A stretch of 64,000 nt of DNA from Obelidium mucronatum (taxonomy: Eukaryota; Chytridiomycota; Chytridiomycetes; Chytridiales; Chytriomycetaceae), in NCBI GenBank assembly GCA_025765595.1, contig JAIVFH010000010.1:1-64000 (forward strand). The letters run 5' to 3'. Positions 33,702 to 47,000 of the stretch are shown here, piece after piece. Within the stretch, counting starts at the first letter, position 1. Every line of letters begins with the position of its first letter. The position numbers and the translations under genes are program-made. Under the pieces are notes generated by a model. It was given only the letters and a program-made list of their open reading frames with translations, was not told where the DNA came from and made no database searches.

Positions 33702-35068
33702 ACTAGCTAAAAAAAAATGGAGAGAGAACAAAAATACATAAAACCTTAGAAACCACGCCACTTTCTTTCATCTTTGCTTTTTTTTTTGTTTCTTTAAATT
33801 TGAAATTTGCACATGGGTCACTGTAACCGAAAAACTCTGAGCGCCGCCCCGCCGCCTCAGTCTCTTCAGGCTGCTCTCCGCTTCTGCTATGCTCTCAGTG
33901 TTGTGGGATTGGGTCTATTTCTATCGGCTTCAAGAGTCTGATTGGATCGTTGTTGCTTGATACTCTTGAGTCCTGACCACCGAAAATATGCAGCAGATGC
34001 AACGCCGCCCGGTCCACACTTTTTTTCCAGATTCTTCTCGAGCTCTTTAGCCCTTTTGTATCTCGAATTATATATGTACTAGTCATGTCGGCACAAGAAA
34101 AAATTAGGGGTTTATCATCATCAACTTGCATCTTCAAAAACTTGGATTCGAAAGCCCACTCACTCTTTTTCATTGGCTTTTCATTGCTTGGATGATGCTT
34201 TGTGTACTATTTTGGCGTGAGATCGCAGTGGTTTCTATTGGATTTTCAAGTCTGAGTCCTCTGGGATATTCATTAATTGTGTTGACACTAGTTTGAAGCA
34301 TATGTACATTCGATTGTCTCTTTGAATTGATTCTTGGAAGCCCTATTTTGTCGTGTGTAGATAAGATTTACATGATGGTTTGTCGGAAACGAACAAACAC
34401 AGAAAAAAAGAAAGGCGATAGATATTATTGATAATACGAAAGAGATTGTGGTGGATGTTGGTTGTTATGATTGTGTTTCGTTTATTCGTGATTTCCCCTT
34501 TTTTCAGTAATTGGTAATTGGTGGTGGTCCGGGTAAATTATACGGAAGCAGAGAAAACCAGTAGGCTGGCGCCGAAAACGGAATGACGAAAAGATTATCC
34601 AAAAGATCAAGAAGCAGACTGGGCAGATGTATTGGGTTCAAAATAAATGGCATTCATATATGCAAACCAATGGAAACCAACGTCAAATGAATGAACGTAG
34701 CCCAAAGAGATGCATGCATTGATAACAGCCTCTCTTATCCCATCAAAAACGCGTTCTTTGCTGATCGGAAAAACCGGGGTTTCTGATAACAGTACGTGGC
34801 AGGCGCAGTTATTTCCCAATTTTCCCAAATTTTCCCTCCCCATTCTTTGAGCCCGCGTCAAAATTTTTGCTTTGCTCTCTTTTCCTTTCAACTTGAATTG
34901 AAACAGTCAACTCAGTACACACCTCTCCGACCTTTTTTGGATACCACTTGAAACCTACGAGCATCAGCAACTGCTTTAACCTTTCTAGTGACTCTTATAT
35001 AAGCCGGAACGCCTTTGCATACTCTTGTACTGAACAGAACAGCTTTCATCAATCTACACATCCAAAAC
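33702..35068. other. Long intergenic region upstream of FAS
   Basis: About 1.4 kb. Two small minus-strand ORFs are present (33895-34173, 92 codons with an ATG; 34607-34891, no early ATG), but neither shows a recognisable domain or clear coding character. I treat the region as FAS regulatory DNA plus the 3' flank of the PH array. Confidence 0.4.
34996..35002 (+). promoter_or_regulatory. Candidate TATA box of the FAS gene
   Basis: TATATAA lies 67 bp before the FAS start codon at 35069, in an otherwise mixed-composition leader. Position and match fit a core promoter element of a highly expressed gene. No transcript evidence is available. Confidence 0.5.
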
Positions 35069-38000
35069 ATGACATCGACCAACACTGAAAACACGGGCAC
35101 GACGACCCGCGGACTCGTGATCCGCAACGGGGCGGCTGAAGTGTCGATCCCGGTGCCGCTGTCGCTGTGGCCAGTCGCGGAGTCCGTGCGCGAAGGACTC
35201 GGGCTGTCTGCGGACGACGAGGCGCCCGTTGTGCTGACGGCGCGCGTGCTCGCGGCGGCGCTCGGCGAGTCGCTTGCGCTTGCGGCGGTCGTCTTTGCGC
35301 ATTTTGCGGCCGAGTTTGTGCGCGCGAACGACGTGCACGCCGTCGTGCGCGGCCTGGCGGCGGCGCAGAAGACTTTTGTGCTGAAGACATTCTACGCGGC
35401 GGCGTCGACTCTTTCTTCGGCTTCGTCTTCTTCGTCTTCTTCTTCCTTGACCCCTTCTTCAACCCCTTCAACCCCTTCTTCCCAATCAGCCCTCCTCGCG
35501 GCCGCCGCCCAAAGCCGCGCCTCGCTCAGCGTCATCTTTGGCGGCCAGGGCAACGTCGAAGAATACTTTGACGAGCTCGTGTCGCTGTTCGACGTCTACG
35601 AGTCGTTTGCGACGCCGTTCGTCAAGGAAGCCGCCGCCACCCTGCTCGCTCACTCCACGTCCGACCAGGCCCGCAAGCTGTACGCCGACCGCATCGACGT
35701 CATGGACTGGCTGACCAAGCCTGAGACACGCCCAAACACCCAGTCGCTGCTGGCCACCGATCTGTCTCTGCCGCTGATTGGTCTGACCCAGCTGCTTGCC
35801 TACTGGGTCACTCTCAAGGTGGCCAAAAAGACTCCTGGCGAAATGCGATCTTTGATCCAAGGTACTGTATCTCTTTCTCTTTCTCTTTCTGTCTTTCTCT
35901 TTTCTGTGTCTTTCTACACCCTTTTACACCCTTGCATCGCATGCATTCGTGTTAAAGCATACTCGAAACTTTCGGAAAATCTTCTTGGAAAGCAGATAGG
36001 GTGTAATGGTGGTTTAATGGGGGCGCTTATCGTGAAAACTCAATATACGGAAAAATTTAAGAGGAAATTCGGATAAACACAGCAAGATTTCGAATCATGG
36101 ACAAACTCTCAATCAATCAATCAATCCAACACGCATCGTCTGACTATATTCCAATTTATTTAATTTAATTTATCATAATTTTAGGTACCACCGGTCACTC
36201 TCAGGGTATCGTTTCTTCCGTCGTCATTGCTTCTTCAGAAACTGAAAAGGACTTTATGGAGAATACTCAAAAGGCTCTTGCTCTCTTGTTTTGGATTGGT
36301 TTGAGATCTCAAAATGCTTGGCCAAGTACTACTCTCGATCCTCATATTTTGCAGGATTCTTTGGGCAACGGAGAGGGTATTCCTACTCCCATGTTGCTTG
36401 TTTCTGGTTTGTGTTTCTATCGCCGAAGCGGTGTTCTCATCGCCGAAGGCGGTGCTCTTCATCGCCGAAGGCGATGTCCTACCGCCGAAGGCGGTGTTTT
36501 GTGCTTTGGCCTCCAAAGGCGGCAGATGATCGGCAGCCGATTCACCGCCAAAGGCGGTGTCTTACCTCTTCGACAACGTCCTTCTTCATTCCCATCAACC
36601 ATAACTAACAACTATACCGTAAGGACTCCGCCGCAGCGAGATTGCAGAGCACATTGAAAAAACCAACCAGCACTTGGCACAAGAAAAGCGCATTGAATTG
36701 TCGCTCATCAACGGACCACGTGCATGCATCTGCACTGGACACCCACAGTCCCTCTACGGACTCAACGTGGCCCTCCGCAAAATCAAGGCTGCCCCGGCGA
36801 AAACCAAAACCGTATCCCATACTCGCAACGTAAAGTCCGTTTCACTTCCCGCTTCTTGCCAGTCACTGTCCCCTTCCACTCTGAAAACTTGAAGCACGTC
36901 CCCGCCATCATTGAAGGAGACATCAAGGCCCACAACTTGTCCTTCAACGCTGAAAAGCTCAAGATCCCAGTCTTCCACACAAAGACTGGTGAAGACTTGG
37001 CTTCTGCCGGAGACAAGCTCACTTTGAGCCTTGTTGAGCAGATTTGTATCTTGCCAGTCTTGTGGGAAGTTGCTACCAAGCAAAAGGTTACCCACATTTT
37101 GGACTTTGGACCAGGTGGATCTTCTGGAATCGGTGGTCTCACTCACAGAAACAAGGAGGGTACTGGTGTCCAGGTATTTCGTCTTCTTTTTAACTTTAAT
37201 CGACTCAACTAAACCCCCTCGCTCTATAAAAACAAAGGTTATTTTGGCCAGCTCTCTCGAAATGACCTCCAACGAGTTGTTTGACAAGTCCTACTTGTTT
37301 GACCACAACATTGCGTCCATCCGTTTCGCTCCAAACTGGGCCGAACAATACCGCCCCAAGCTTGTTCGTATTGCAAGCACCAACGAAGTGCAAATCGACA
37401 CTTCCTTCTCCCGTCTTTTGAGTAAGCCACCTTTGATGGTTGCCGGTATGACCCCATGTACCATGGACCAAAGATTTGTCTCTGCCATCATCAATGCTGG
37501 ATACCACGTTGAACTCGCTGGTGGAGGTCAACACACTGAAGGACACTTGCGTACCCGTGTGAACGAAATCTTGGCCCTTGTTGGTCCAGGAGAAGGCATC
37601 ACCCTCAACATTCTCTTCTTGAACCCAAGATTGTGGGGATTCCAATACCCAGCCACTATGGCCATGCGTAAGGAAGGCATCCCAATGGAAGGAATCTGTA
37701 TCGCTGCCGGTGTTCCATCCTTGGATGTTGCCGATGAAGTTGTTTCCAACTTGAAGAGAGCTGGAATCCGTCACGTTGCGTTCAAGCCAGGTAGTGTTGA
37801 GGACATTCGTCGTGTCATCAACATTGCCAAGAATGCGCCCGATATGCCAGTGATTCTTCAATGGACTGGTGGACGTGGAGGTGGTCACCACTCTTTTGAA
37901 GATTTCCATGCTCCAATGCTTGAGACTTATGGTTTGTTTAGATTTTTTTTGTGTGATGTTTTACATTCAAGTTTTACTTGTTTCTTAACGCACGAAATTT

Positions 38001-41000
38001 TTTTCTCTCTTTCTTTTTTAATTCCGCAGCTGCTATTCGTCGCGTTTCCAACATTACCTTGGTTGTTGGTTCTGGATTCGGTGATGCCGATGGAACTGTT
38101 CCATACCTTACCGGAGAGTGGTCTACTCAATTCGACTATGCTCCAATGCCATTCGACGGTATCCTTGTCGGTTCCCGTGTCATGGTCGCCAAGGAAGCCC
38201 TCACCTCCCGCGCCGTCAAGGAACTCATTGTCGCCGCCCCAGGTATCCCCATGTCTGATGAAGCGACCTGGGAAAAGACATACAAGGGCCCCACTGGAGG
38301 AATCGTGACTGTCAAGTCTGAGTTGGGTGAACCAATCCACAAGATTGCCAACAAGGGAGTCATGTTCTGGAAGGAGATGGATGAAACCATCTTGTCTCTC
38401 CCACGTGAGAAGCGTGTTGCCGCTTTGAATGCCAAGAAGGACTATATTATCAAGAAGTTGAACAGCGACTTCCAGAAGCCATGGTTTGGAAAGAAGGCCA
38501 GTGGAGTCCCATGTGACTTGCACGAAATGACTTACAAGGAAGTTGCTGAGCGTATTGTTGAGTTGTTGTACATCAAGAAGGCTGGACGTTGGATTGATGT
38601 TTCCTTGATGGACACTGCCACCGACTTTATGAGACGTGTTGAAGAGCGTTTCAACAAGACTGAGACTGTTTCGTTGATTCAAGCCAACGATACTTTGAAG
38701 GTTGACCCTGAGGCTTTTGTGGCTGCTCTCTTTGAGACTTACCCTGAAGCCGGCGAGCAGACTTTGACTCAAGAAGATGTGTTCCACTTTTTGAGCATCT
38801 GTTCGATTCCATGGAGAAAGCCAGTTCCATTCATCCCAGTGTTTGACGACAAGTTTGAGTTTTGGTTGAAGAAGGATTCACTCTGGCAGTCTGAGGATGT
38901 GGATGCGGTTATTGGTGCCGATGCTGACCGTGTTGCTATTTTGCAAGGTCCAGTTGCTGTTCACCATTCGCACACTGTTGATGAGCCAGTTGCTGATATT
39001 CTGGGTAACATTTACAAGGGCCAAATCGCTGCCATCAAGAAAAAGTACTACGGAGACAGCGACGCTGCGATCCCAGTCGTTGAATACTTGGGAGTCCAAC
39101 CAAGCGCCATTGCTCTCCAAGAAAAGGCTGCCAAAGTGACCACCACTGTCCTCCGCGACACTGACGGCACCACCATGATGTACGAAGTGCCCCGCAGCGC
39201 CAAGGAACTCCCCGCCTTGAACGACTGGATCCAAACCCTGGCCGGGTCCGAACAAACCTGGCTCCGCGCGCTCTTGACTTCAGACTCTGTCGTCCGTGGA
39301 AAGAGATTGAACCCGAACCCAATCATCAACTTGGTTCGTCCACGTGCCAAGCAGACTGTGTTTGTCAAGTTGGACAGCGCGAATAAGCCACAGGTGTTGA
39401 GTGTGTACAGTAGTCGGTTGACTGGGTCTGTTCCAAGCAGACATGCGGCGCTTGTGATTAGCATTGAAGGGGACAGAATTACTGTTACGATTAGTGAGAA
39501 GAGAGGAGCTGATTATGTTCCATTGCAGTTCTTCTTTACGTACAGACCTGCGCAGGGGCATGCTCCTATTCATGAAGATATGGAGGTTTGTTTGTTTATT
39601 TTTTTTCCGGCAAGTTGGGGAAAGATTTCTCATCTGTTTTTTTTTTTTGCCAGGGTCGCAACGCTCGTATCAAGGAGTTCTACGCTTCCCTCTGGAACGT
39701 TTCAAAGGACGAGTACAACTTGAAGCCAACCGACACCTTCACTTCCGCCTTCAAGGTCGAAGCCCAACAACTCCAAGACTTTATCCACGTTGTTGATAAC
39801 CGTGCCGAACTGTACCACCAACCAGCCGAGTCCTGTGCTCCAATGGACTTTGGTATTGTCGCTGGTTGGAGATCCATTGTCACTGCGATTTTGCCAAAGG
39901 AGATTGATGGTGATTTGTTGAATTTGGTTCACTTGGGTAACGAGTACAGAGTCTTGAGTGATGTGATGATGGCGGCTGGTGATGATATTGCTACCAAGGC
40001 GATTATTAATGCTATTACCATGAACGACAGTGGAAAGGTTTTGAGAGACATAGTTGTCTTTTTTTTTCTTATGATTTTTTTTTTTTGCAGACTGTTGAAG
40101 TCAAGGCTGTTTTGTCCAAGGCTGGTGAACCCATCCTTGAAATCATTTCCCGCTTCTTGTACCGTGGAAAGTTCAACGACTACGAAAACGCTTTCCGTCG
40201 TACTGCTGAGACCCCAATCAAGGTTCAGCTCGCTAGTGTTAAGGACGTTGCCGTTTTGCAGTCCAAGACTTGGATTCAATGGAACGCGGATGCCCCAGAG
40301 ATTACCCCAGGAACTACTTTGATCTTCCGTTTGGACACTTTTGCTCGCAACAAGAGCGCCACTGTCTTCTCTGAACTCAAGACTTCTGGATCCGTTCAAA
40401 TCAAGACTACTCGTGAGACTTTCGATATTGGTCGCGTTGAGTACACTGCTGAGAACTGTTATGGAAACGTTGTCTTGGAGTACTTGCAGAGAGTCGGTAC
40501 CACCATTGAGCAAGACATCTTCTTCTCTGGAGGTGGTTACTCCATCTTGCCAGATCCAAAGGTCTTCCCAGCCACCGTCGTTGTTCCATCCTCCAACGAG
40601 GCTTACGCTCAGGCTTCTTTGGACTTGAACCCAATCCACGTGAACCCCTTCTTTGCCGACTTGGCCAACTTGCCAGGCACTATTACTCACGGAATGTGGA
40701 CTTCTGCTTCTACCCGCAAGTTTGTTGAAATCTTTGCTGCCAACAACGAGCCAAAGCGTGTGAAGGAGTACGCTGTTACTTTCATGGGTATGGTTCTTCC
40801 AGGTGACCAATTGGAGACCAAGCTCAACCACGTTGGAATGTCCAACGGAAAGAAATTGATCAAGATCACTACCGTGAACGCGCGTGGTGAAGTTGTGTTG
40901 TCTGGAAGCGCCAAGGTTGAACAACCCACCACTGCTTTTGTTTTCACTGGACAAGGTTCTCAAGAAGTGGGTATGGGTATGGACTTGTATGCCAAGAGTG

Positions 41001-44000
41001 CTGTTGCCAAGGACGTTTGGGACCGTGCTGATTCCCACATGTTGGGACGTTACGGTGTTTCCATCTTGGAGATTGTTCGTTCCAACCCAGTTAGCAAGAC
41101 TGTTCACTTTGGTGGTATTAAGGGAGCTGCTATTCGTTCGCACTACCGTCAATTGATTTACGAGACTGTTCAGAATGGTGCTGTGAAGAGTATGCCATTG
41201 TTCCCAGACATTCACGAGGACACTCCATCCTACACGTTCTCTCACCCTGCTGGTCTTTTGTCTGCGACTCAGTTTACTCAGCCAGCTCTTACGTTGATGG
41301 AGTTTGCTAGCTTCCACGACATGAAGACCAACGGTGTTGTTCCACAGGACTGTGTGTTTGCTGGACACTCTTTGGGAGAATACGCAGGTCTTACTGCTGT
41401 AGGTGAAACTCTTTCGATCGAGTCCCTCGTCGATGTCGTGTTCTACCGTGGTATGACCATGCAAGTCGCTGTCCCAAGAGACTCCAAGGGTCGCTCTGAC
41501 TATGGAATGTGCGCTGTGAACCCAGTTCGTGTATCCCACACTTTTGGAGACAAGGCGTTGGTGTTTGTTGTTCAAGCCATTGCTCGTCGATCCAACGACC
41601 TGATTGAAATCGTCAACTTTAACGTTGAAAACTTCCAATACGTGTTGGCTGGTTCCTTGACCAACTTGGACGTCTTGCGTCGCACCTTGAACAAGATCAA
41701 GAGCCTCAACTTGAACTTTATTGAATTGGTTCGTACCAAGACTCTTGCCGAAATTGAGACTGTTTTGGATGATATTTGCGATGAAGCACTTGCTGGTGCC
41801 AAGGCCAAGAAGATTGCCGACGGTGGCCTCGTTGTTCCAGAGCGTGGTGTTGCCACGATCCCACTCCCGGGTATCGACGTTCCATTCCACTCGAGCTTCT
41901 TGTTGAATGGAGTTGCTCCCTTCAGAGAGATTTTGAGAAAGTCGTTTGACCCATCCCGATTGAATGTGAAGCTTCTTGCTGGAAAGTACATTCCAAACTT
42001 GACTGCGATTCCATTCAGTATCAGCAAGGAATACTTTGAAATGACGTACAAGCAGACCAAGTCTGTGCCATTGAAGGAGACTTTGGAGAATTGGGATGAA
42101 GCCAAGAACGCCACTGCAGTTGGGCAACAGATTTTGGGATGGACTCTTTTGGTTGAATTGTTGGCGTACCAATTCGCGTCTCCAGTTCGTTGGATTGAGA
42201 CCCAGGATTTGATCTTCAAGAACTTTGAGGTGGAGAGATTGATTGAAGTGGGACCCAACCCTGTTTTGACTGGAATGGCGATTCGTACTTTGAAGATGAA
42301 GTATGAGGCTTATGATGATGCTGTGACTCGTCGTCGTGTGCAGTTGTGTACTAGTAAGGATCGTAAGGATATTTACTACGAGTTTGAGGATGCTGCTGTT
42401 GAGGAGGCTGCTGCTGCCCCTGCTGCTGCGGCTTCTGCTGCTCCTGTTGCTGCTGCCGCTGCTCCAGTTGTTGTTGCTGCTCCAGTTGCTGCTGCCCCAG
42501 CTGCTGCTGCTGGTGCCGTTGGGTGAGTAACATTTTTTTTTTGATTTTTTTCTGTTTGCTGAGTCTTGTTTTCTGTGTTAGTGATGCTCCAATTACTGCC
42601 GGTGAAATCTTGTACGCCTTGATTGCGCACAAGCTCAAGAAGCCATTGGCTGAAATCGCACCAACCAAGTCCATCAAGGACCTTGTCGGAGGAAAGTCGA
42701 CTCTCCAAAACGAAATCTTGGGAGACCTCGGTGCTGAATTCGGAAACGTGTTGGCTGAAAAGGCCGAAGAGCTTCCACTCAAGGAAGTTGCCACCGCCCT
42801 CCAGAACAACCACTCTGGAAACTTGGGTAAGACCAGTACTACCTTGGTCACCAAGTTGGTCAGTGCCAAGATGCCCGCTGGATTCGGTATGAATGCTGTC
42901 AAGGGACACTTGAAGGCTGCTTTCGGTCTTGGTCCAAAGCGTTCTGAAGGTGTTTTGGTTCACGGTTTGACTGTTGAGCCAGCTGCTCGTCTTGCTAGTG
43001 AGGCGGAAGCTAAGGCGTGGTTGGACAGTGCTGCTCAAGGTTACAGTGCCAAGGTTGGTGTTGCTCTTGGTTCTGCTGGAGCTGCTGCCGCCCCAGCTGC
43101 CGCTGCTGTTTCCTTTGCTGCTGGACCTGCTGCTGTTGGACCAATCAGGTTTGTTTTTTTTGTTTGTTGGGTGAATTGGCGGTTTTGCCTAAAATCTCTC
43201 TCTTTGAAGCGATGTTCCATTGTCTGCTTCTGAAGTCTTGTTTGTTTTGATTGCCCACAAGCTCAAGAAGCCACTTGCTGAAGTCTCTGGATCTGCCACC
43301 ATCAAGGGACTTGTTGGAGGAAAGTCCACTCTCCAGAACGAAATCTTGGGAGACCTCGGCGCTGAATTTGGAAACGTTCTTGCCGACAAGGCTGAAGAAG
43401 TCCCATTGAGCGAAGTCGCTCAAGCCATTCAGAACAACTTCTCTGGAAACTTGGGTAAGACTTCTTCTGGACACATCAACAAGTTGGTCAGTGCCAAGAT
43501 GCCAGCTGGTTTCGGTATGAACGCCGTCAAGGCCCACTTGAACGCTACCTATGGATTGGGACCAAAGAGATCCGAGGGAGTTCTTCTCCACGGTTTGACT
43601 TTGGAACCAGCCGCCCGTCTCGGAAGTGAAGGAGAAGCCAAGGCCTGGTTGGATGGCGCCGCTGCTGCTTACGCTGCCAAGTCTGGAATTTCTCTTGGAG
43701 GAGGTGCTTCTGCTGGAGGTGTTGCTGTTGCTGGAGGAGCTGTCATGAACTCTGAAGAGTTCAACCTCCAAAAGCTCAAGACCGATCTGTTGATTCGTTC
43801 CCAGATGGAGCAATTTGCCAAGTACTTGGACATTGACCTCCTTGGCCACGCTGAAGTTCTTACCGCTCAAAAGGAAGAACGCCAGGCCCTCCAAAGCCAA
43901 GTCGACCTCTGGAACGCTGAGCACGGAGACTTTTACGAAAACGGAATCAAGCCAGCCTTCACTAAACTCAAGGCCCGTACCTTCGACTCTAGCTGGAATT

Positions 44001-47000
44001 GGGCTCGTCAAGATGCTCTCCAATTGTACTACGACATTATCTTTGGTCGTATCACCAGTGTTGACCGTGAGTTGATGAACCAATGTGTCCACTTGATGAA
44101 CCGTGCCGAGGACTACGAAAGCTTGATCTCTTTCATGGAGTACTACATCAACAACTGCCCAGTCGAAAAGGGTGAAAACTACGCTCGTGTCCAAGAGTTG
44201 GGTAAAATCTTGTTGGACAACTGCAAGGCTGCTTTGAACAGTGACCCAGTTTACAAGAACAGTTGAGTTTTTCATTCACTTCTTTGTTAATAATTTTTTG
44301 TGCTAATTATTTTTATCTAGTTGCCTACCGCCCAACCAAGCCAAAGACTACTGTTTCTGAATCTGGAACTCTTATCTACAAGGAAGAGCGCCGCACTGCT
44401 ACCAACATGAAGGAATACGTCAAGGACATGAAGACTGGTTCCGAGTTGACCAAGGTTACAAAGGCTGCTACCCCAGCTGGTTTGGACACCAAGTTTGACG
44501 AATTGAAGGCTATTCTCGATGCTTCCGACAAGAACCTGGATGCCGCATCTCGTGACAAGCTTGCTGCCATCTTTGGTGAAGTCAAGGATCTCTTGAAGAC
44601 TGACAACGAGTTTGAGGGTGAATACCTTCCATTCCTTCACCTCAAGCGTCGTAATGCGGATGAGCCAACCCACTGGGAAGCCGATGCCTGCCTTGACCAA
44701 GTCTTACTTTGAAGTCTTGGCTAGCATTGCAGCCGACGGTGTTTCCTTCAAGAACAAGACTGTTCTCATCACTGGTTGTGGAAAGGACTCCTATCGGTGT
44801 TGAAATCTTGAAGGCTCTCTTGTCTGGTGGAGCTTGCGTCTTGGTTACCACTTCTAGCTTCTCCAGAAGTGCCACTGAGTACTACCGCTCCATCTACGAA
44901 AGACACGGTTCCAAGGGATCTCGTTTGGTTGTTGTGCCATTCAATGCCGGTTCCCTCCAGGACACCAAGTCCCTCATTGAGTACATCTACGACAAGGACC
45001 CCAAGAATGGTTTGGGTTGGGACTTGGACTTTGTTATTCCATTTGCTGCCATCTCTGTGCAAGGTCGTGAAATTGATGGAATCGATTCCAGATCTGAGTT
45101 GGCTCACCGTATCATGCTTACCAACTTGGTGAGATTGATGGGAGAAATCAAGATCCAGAAGCAGAAGATGGCTTACGACACTCGTCCAGCTGCTGTTATG
45201 TTGCCATTGTCTCCAAACCACGGTACTTTTGGAGGAGATGGTTTGTACGGAGAATCCAAGATTGGATTGGAAACCCTCCTCAACAGATTCCACGCCGAAG
45301 GATGGAAGAACTACCTCACTATTATCGGAGCTGTTATCGGATGGACTCGTGGAACTGGTCTCATGTCCAGCAACGACATTGTCGCTGAGGGTATTGAAAG
45401 TTTGGGTGCCAGAACTTTCTCCAACCACGAAATGGCCTTTAACTTGATTGGTCTTCTGCACCCATCGATCGTCAAGCTCTCGTACACTGAGCCACTTTGG
45501 GCTGATCTGAACGGTGGTCTCTCCAACGTCAAGGACTTGGACAAGTTCTCCTTCTCCTTGCGTAAGGAACTCATGGAAACTTCCGAAATTCGTCGTGCTA
45601 TTGCCCACGAAAAGTCTTTGGACGAAAAGACCACCAAGGGCCCAGCCAAGCAGGTCACTGCCAGAGTCACCCCACGTGCCAACTTGAAGTTTGCCTTCCC
45701 AGAGCTTCCAAAGACTCAGAACTTGACCCACCTCCGTAACACTCTTGACTTGGAGAAGGTTGTTGTTGTTACTGGTTTTGGTGAAGTTGGACCATGGGGT
45801 TCTTCCAGAACCCGTTGGGAGATGGAATCTACTGGTGAATTCTCATTGGAAGGTTGTATCGAAATGGCATGGATGATGGGCTTCATCAAGTTCCACAATG
45901 GACCTTTGAAAAAGCTTCCTTCCTACTCTGGATGGATTGATGTTGCTTCTCAAGAGCCAGTCATGGACTTTGAAGTCAAAAAGAAGTACGAGAAGAAGAT
46001 TCTGGAGCACACTGGTATTCGTTTGATCGGTAAGTTAAAATATATTTTGGACGATGTTGTTTAGTTCGATACTGACTTTTTGAAATTTTCCAGAGCCGGA
46101 GCTTTTCAATGGTTACAACCCCAACAAGAAGATGCTTCTCCAGGAAGTCATTGTTACCACTGAAATGGCACCAATCGAAGCGTCCAAGGAGGAGGCTGAC
46201 GCTTTCAAGCTTGCTCACGGTGCTAACGCCATCATTGAGGAAGTTGACGGCGCTTACTTTGTCCGTCTCAAGAAGGGTGCCAACATCTACCTTCCAAAGG
46301 CACTTCGCTTCGACCGTCTTGTTGCTGGTCAAATTCCAACTGGATGGGACGCCAAGCGTTACGGAATTCCAGACGACATTGTAAGCCAAGTCGACCCAGT
46401 GACTCTTTACACCCTTGTCGCTACTGTTGAGGCCTTGATCACTTCTGGTGTGACTGATCCATACGAGTTCTACCAATACGTTCACGTTTCTGAAGTCGGT
46501 AACACTTCTGGAGGTGGTATGGGTGGTATGAGAGCCATGCAGAAGATCTTTAAGGTTGGTAATTGTGAGATTTTTTATCCCGGTGCTGAAGAATATCTTG
46601 TTTTAGGAGCGTTATGTCGACAAGCCAGTTCAACAAGATATCCTTCAGGAATCTTTCATCAACACCATGGCTGCTTGGGTCAACATGCTTTTGCTGTCTT
46701 CATCTGGTCCAATCAAGACCCCAGTCGGAGCTTGTGCTACCGCTGCTGAGTCTGTCGACATTGCCTACGATACCATTATCAGTGGAAAGGCTCGTATCGT
46801 TCTTTGTGGTGGATTCGATGACTTCCAAGAAGAAGGATCGCAGGAATTCGCCAACATGAAGGCTACTTCCAACTCTGTTGAAGAGTTTGCCAAGGGTAGA
46901 GAGCCAAGAGACATGTGTCGCCCAGCTACTGACACTCGTTCTGGTTTTATGGAAGCGCAAGGAGCTGGTATCCACGTCATTATGACTGCCGACTTGGCCA

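Noticed and set aside
33895..34173. Small minus-strand gene of 92 codons
   Set aside because: It has an ATG but no domain, no paralogue in the window and no clear coding character; left as part of the FAS upstream region.
35167..35571. Arg/Ala-rich overlapping frames in the GC-rich FAS exon 1
   Set aside because: GC-rich DNA lacks stop codons in all frames; only the FAS frame shows family similarity.
37205..37909. Minus-strand frames opposite the FAS enoyl-reductase region
   Set aside because: Antisense shadows of the same codon-bias effect; no start context or domain.
39929..42172. 747-codon open frame on the minus strand opposite FAS
   Set aside because: It is an antisense shadow produced by the strong codon bias of FAS; its composition (Asn/Ser/Val/Trp-rich) matches no family and the plus strand is unambiguously coding.
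42351..42902. Gln-rich minus-strand frame over the FAS Ala linker
   Set aside because: It is the antisense of GCTGCT-type alanine codons, not a separate poly-Gln protein.
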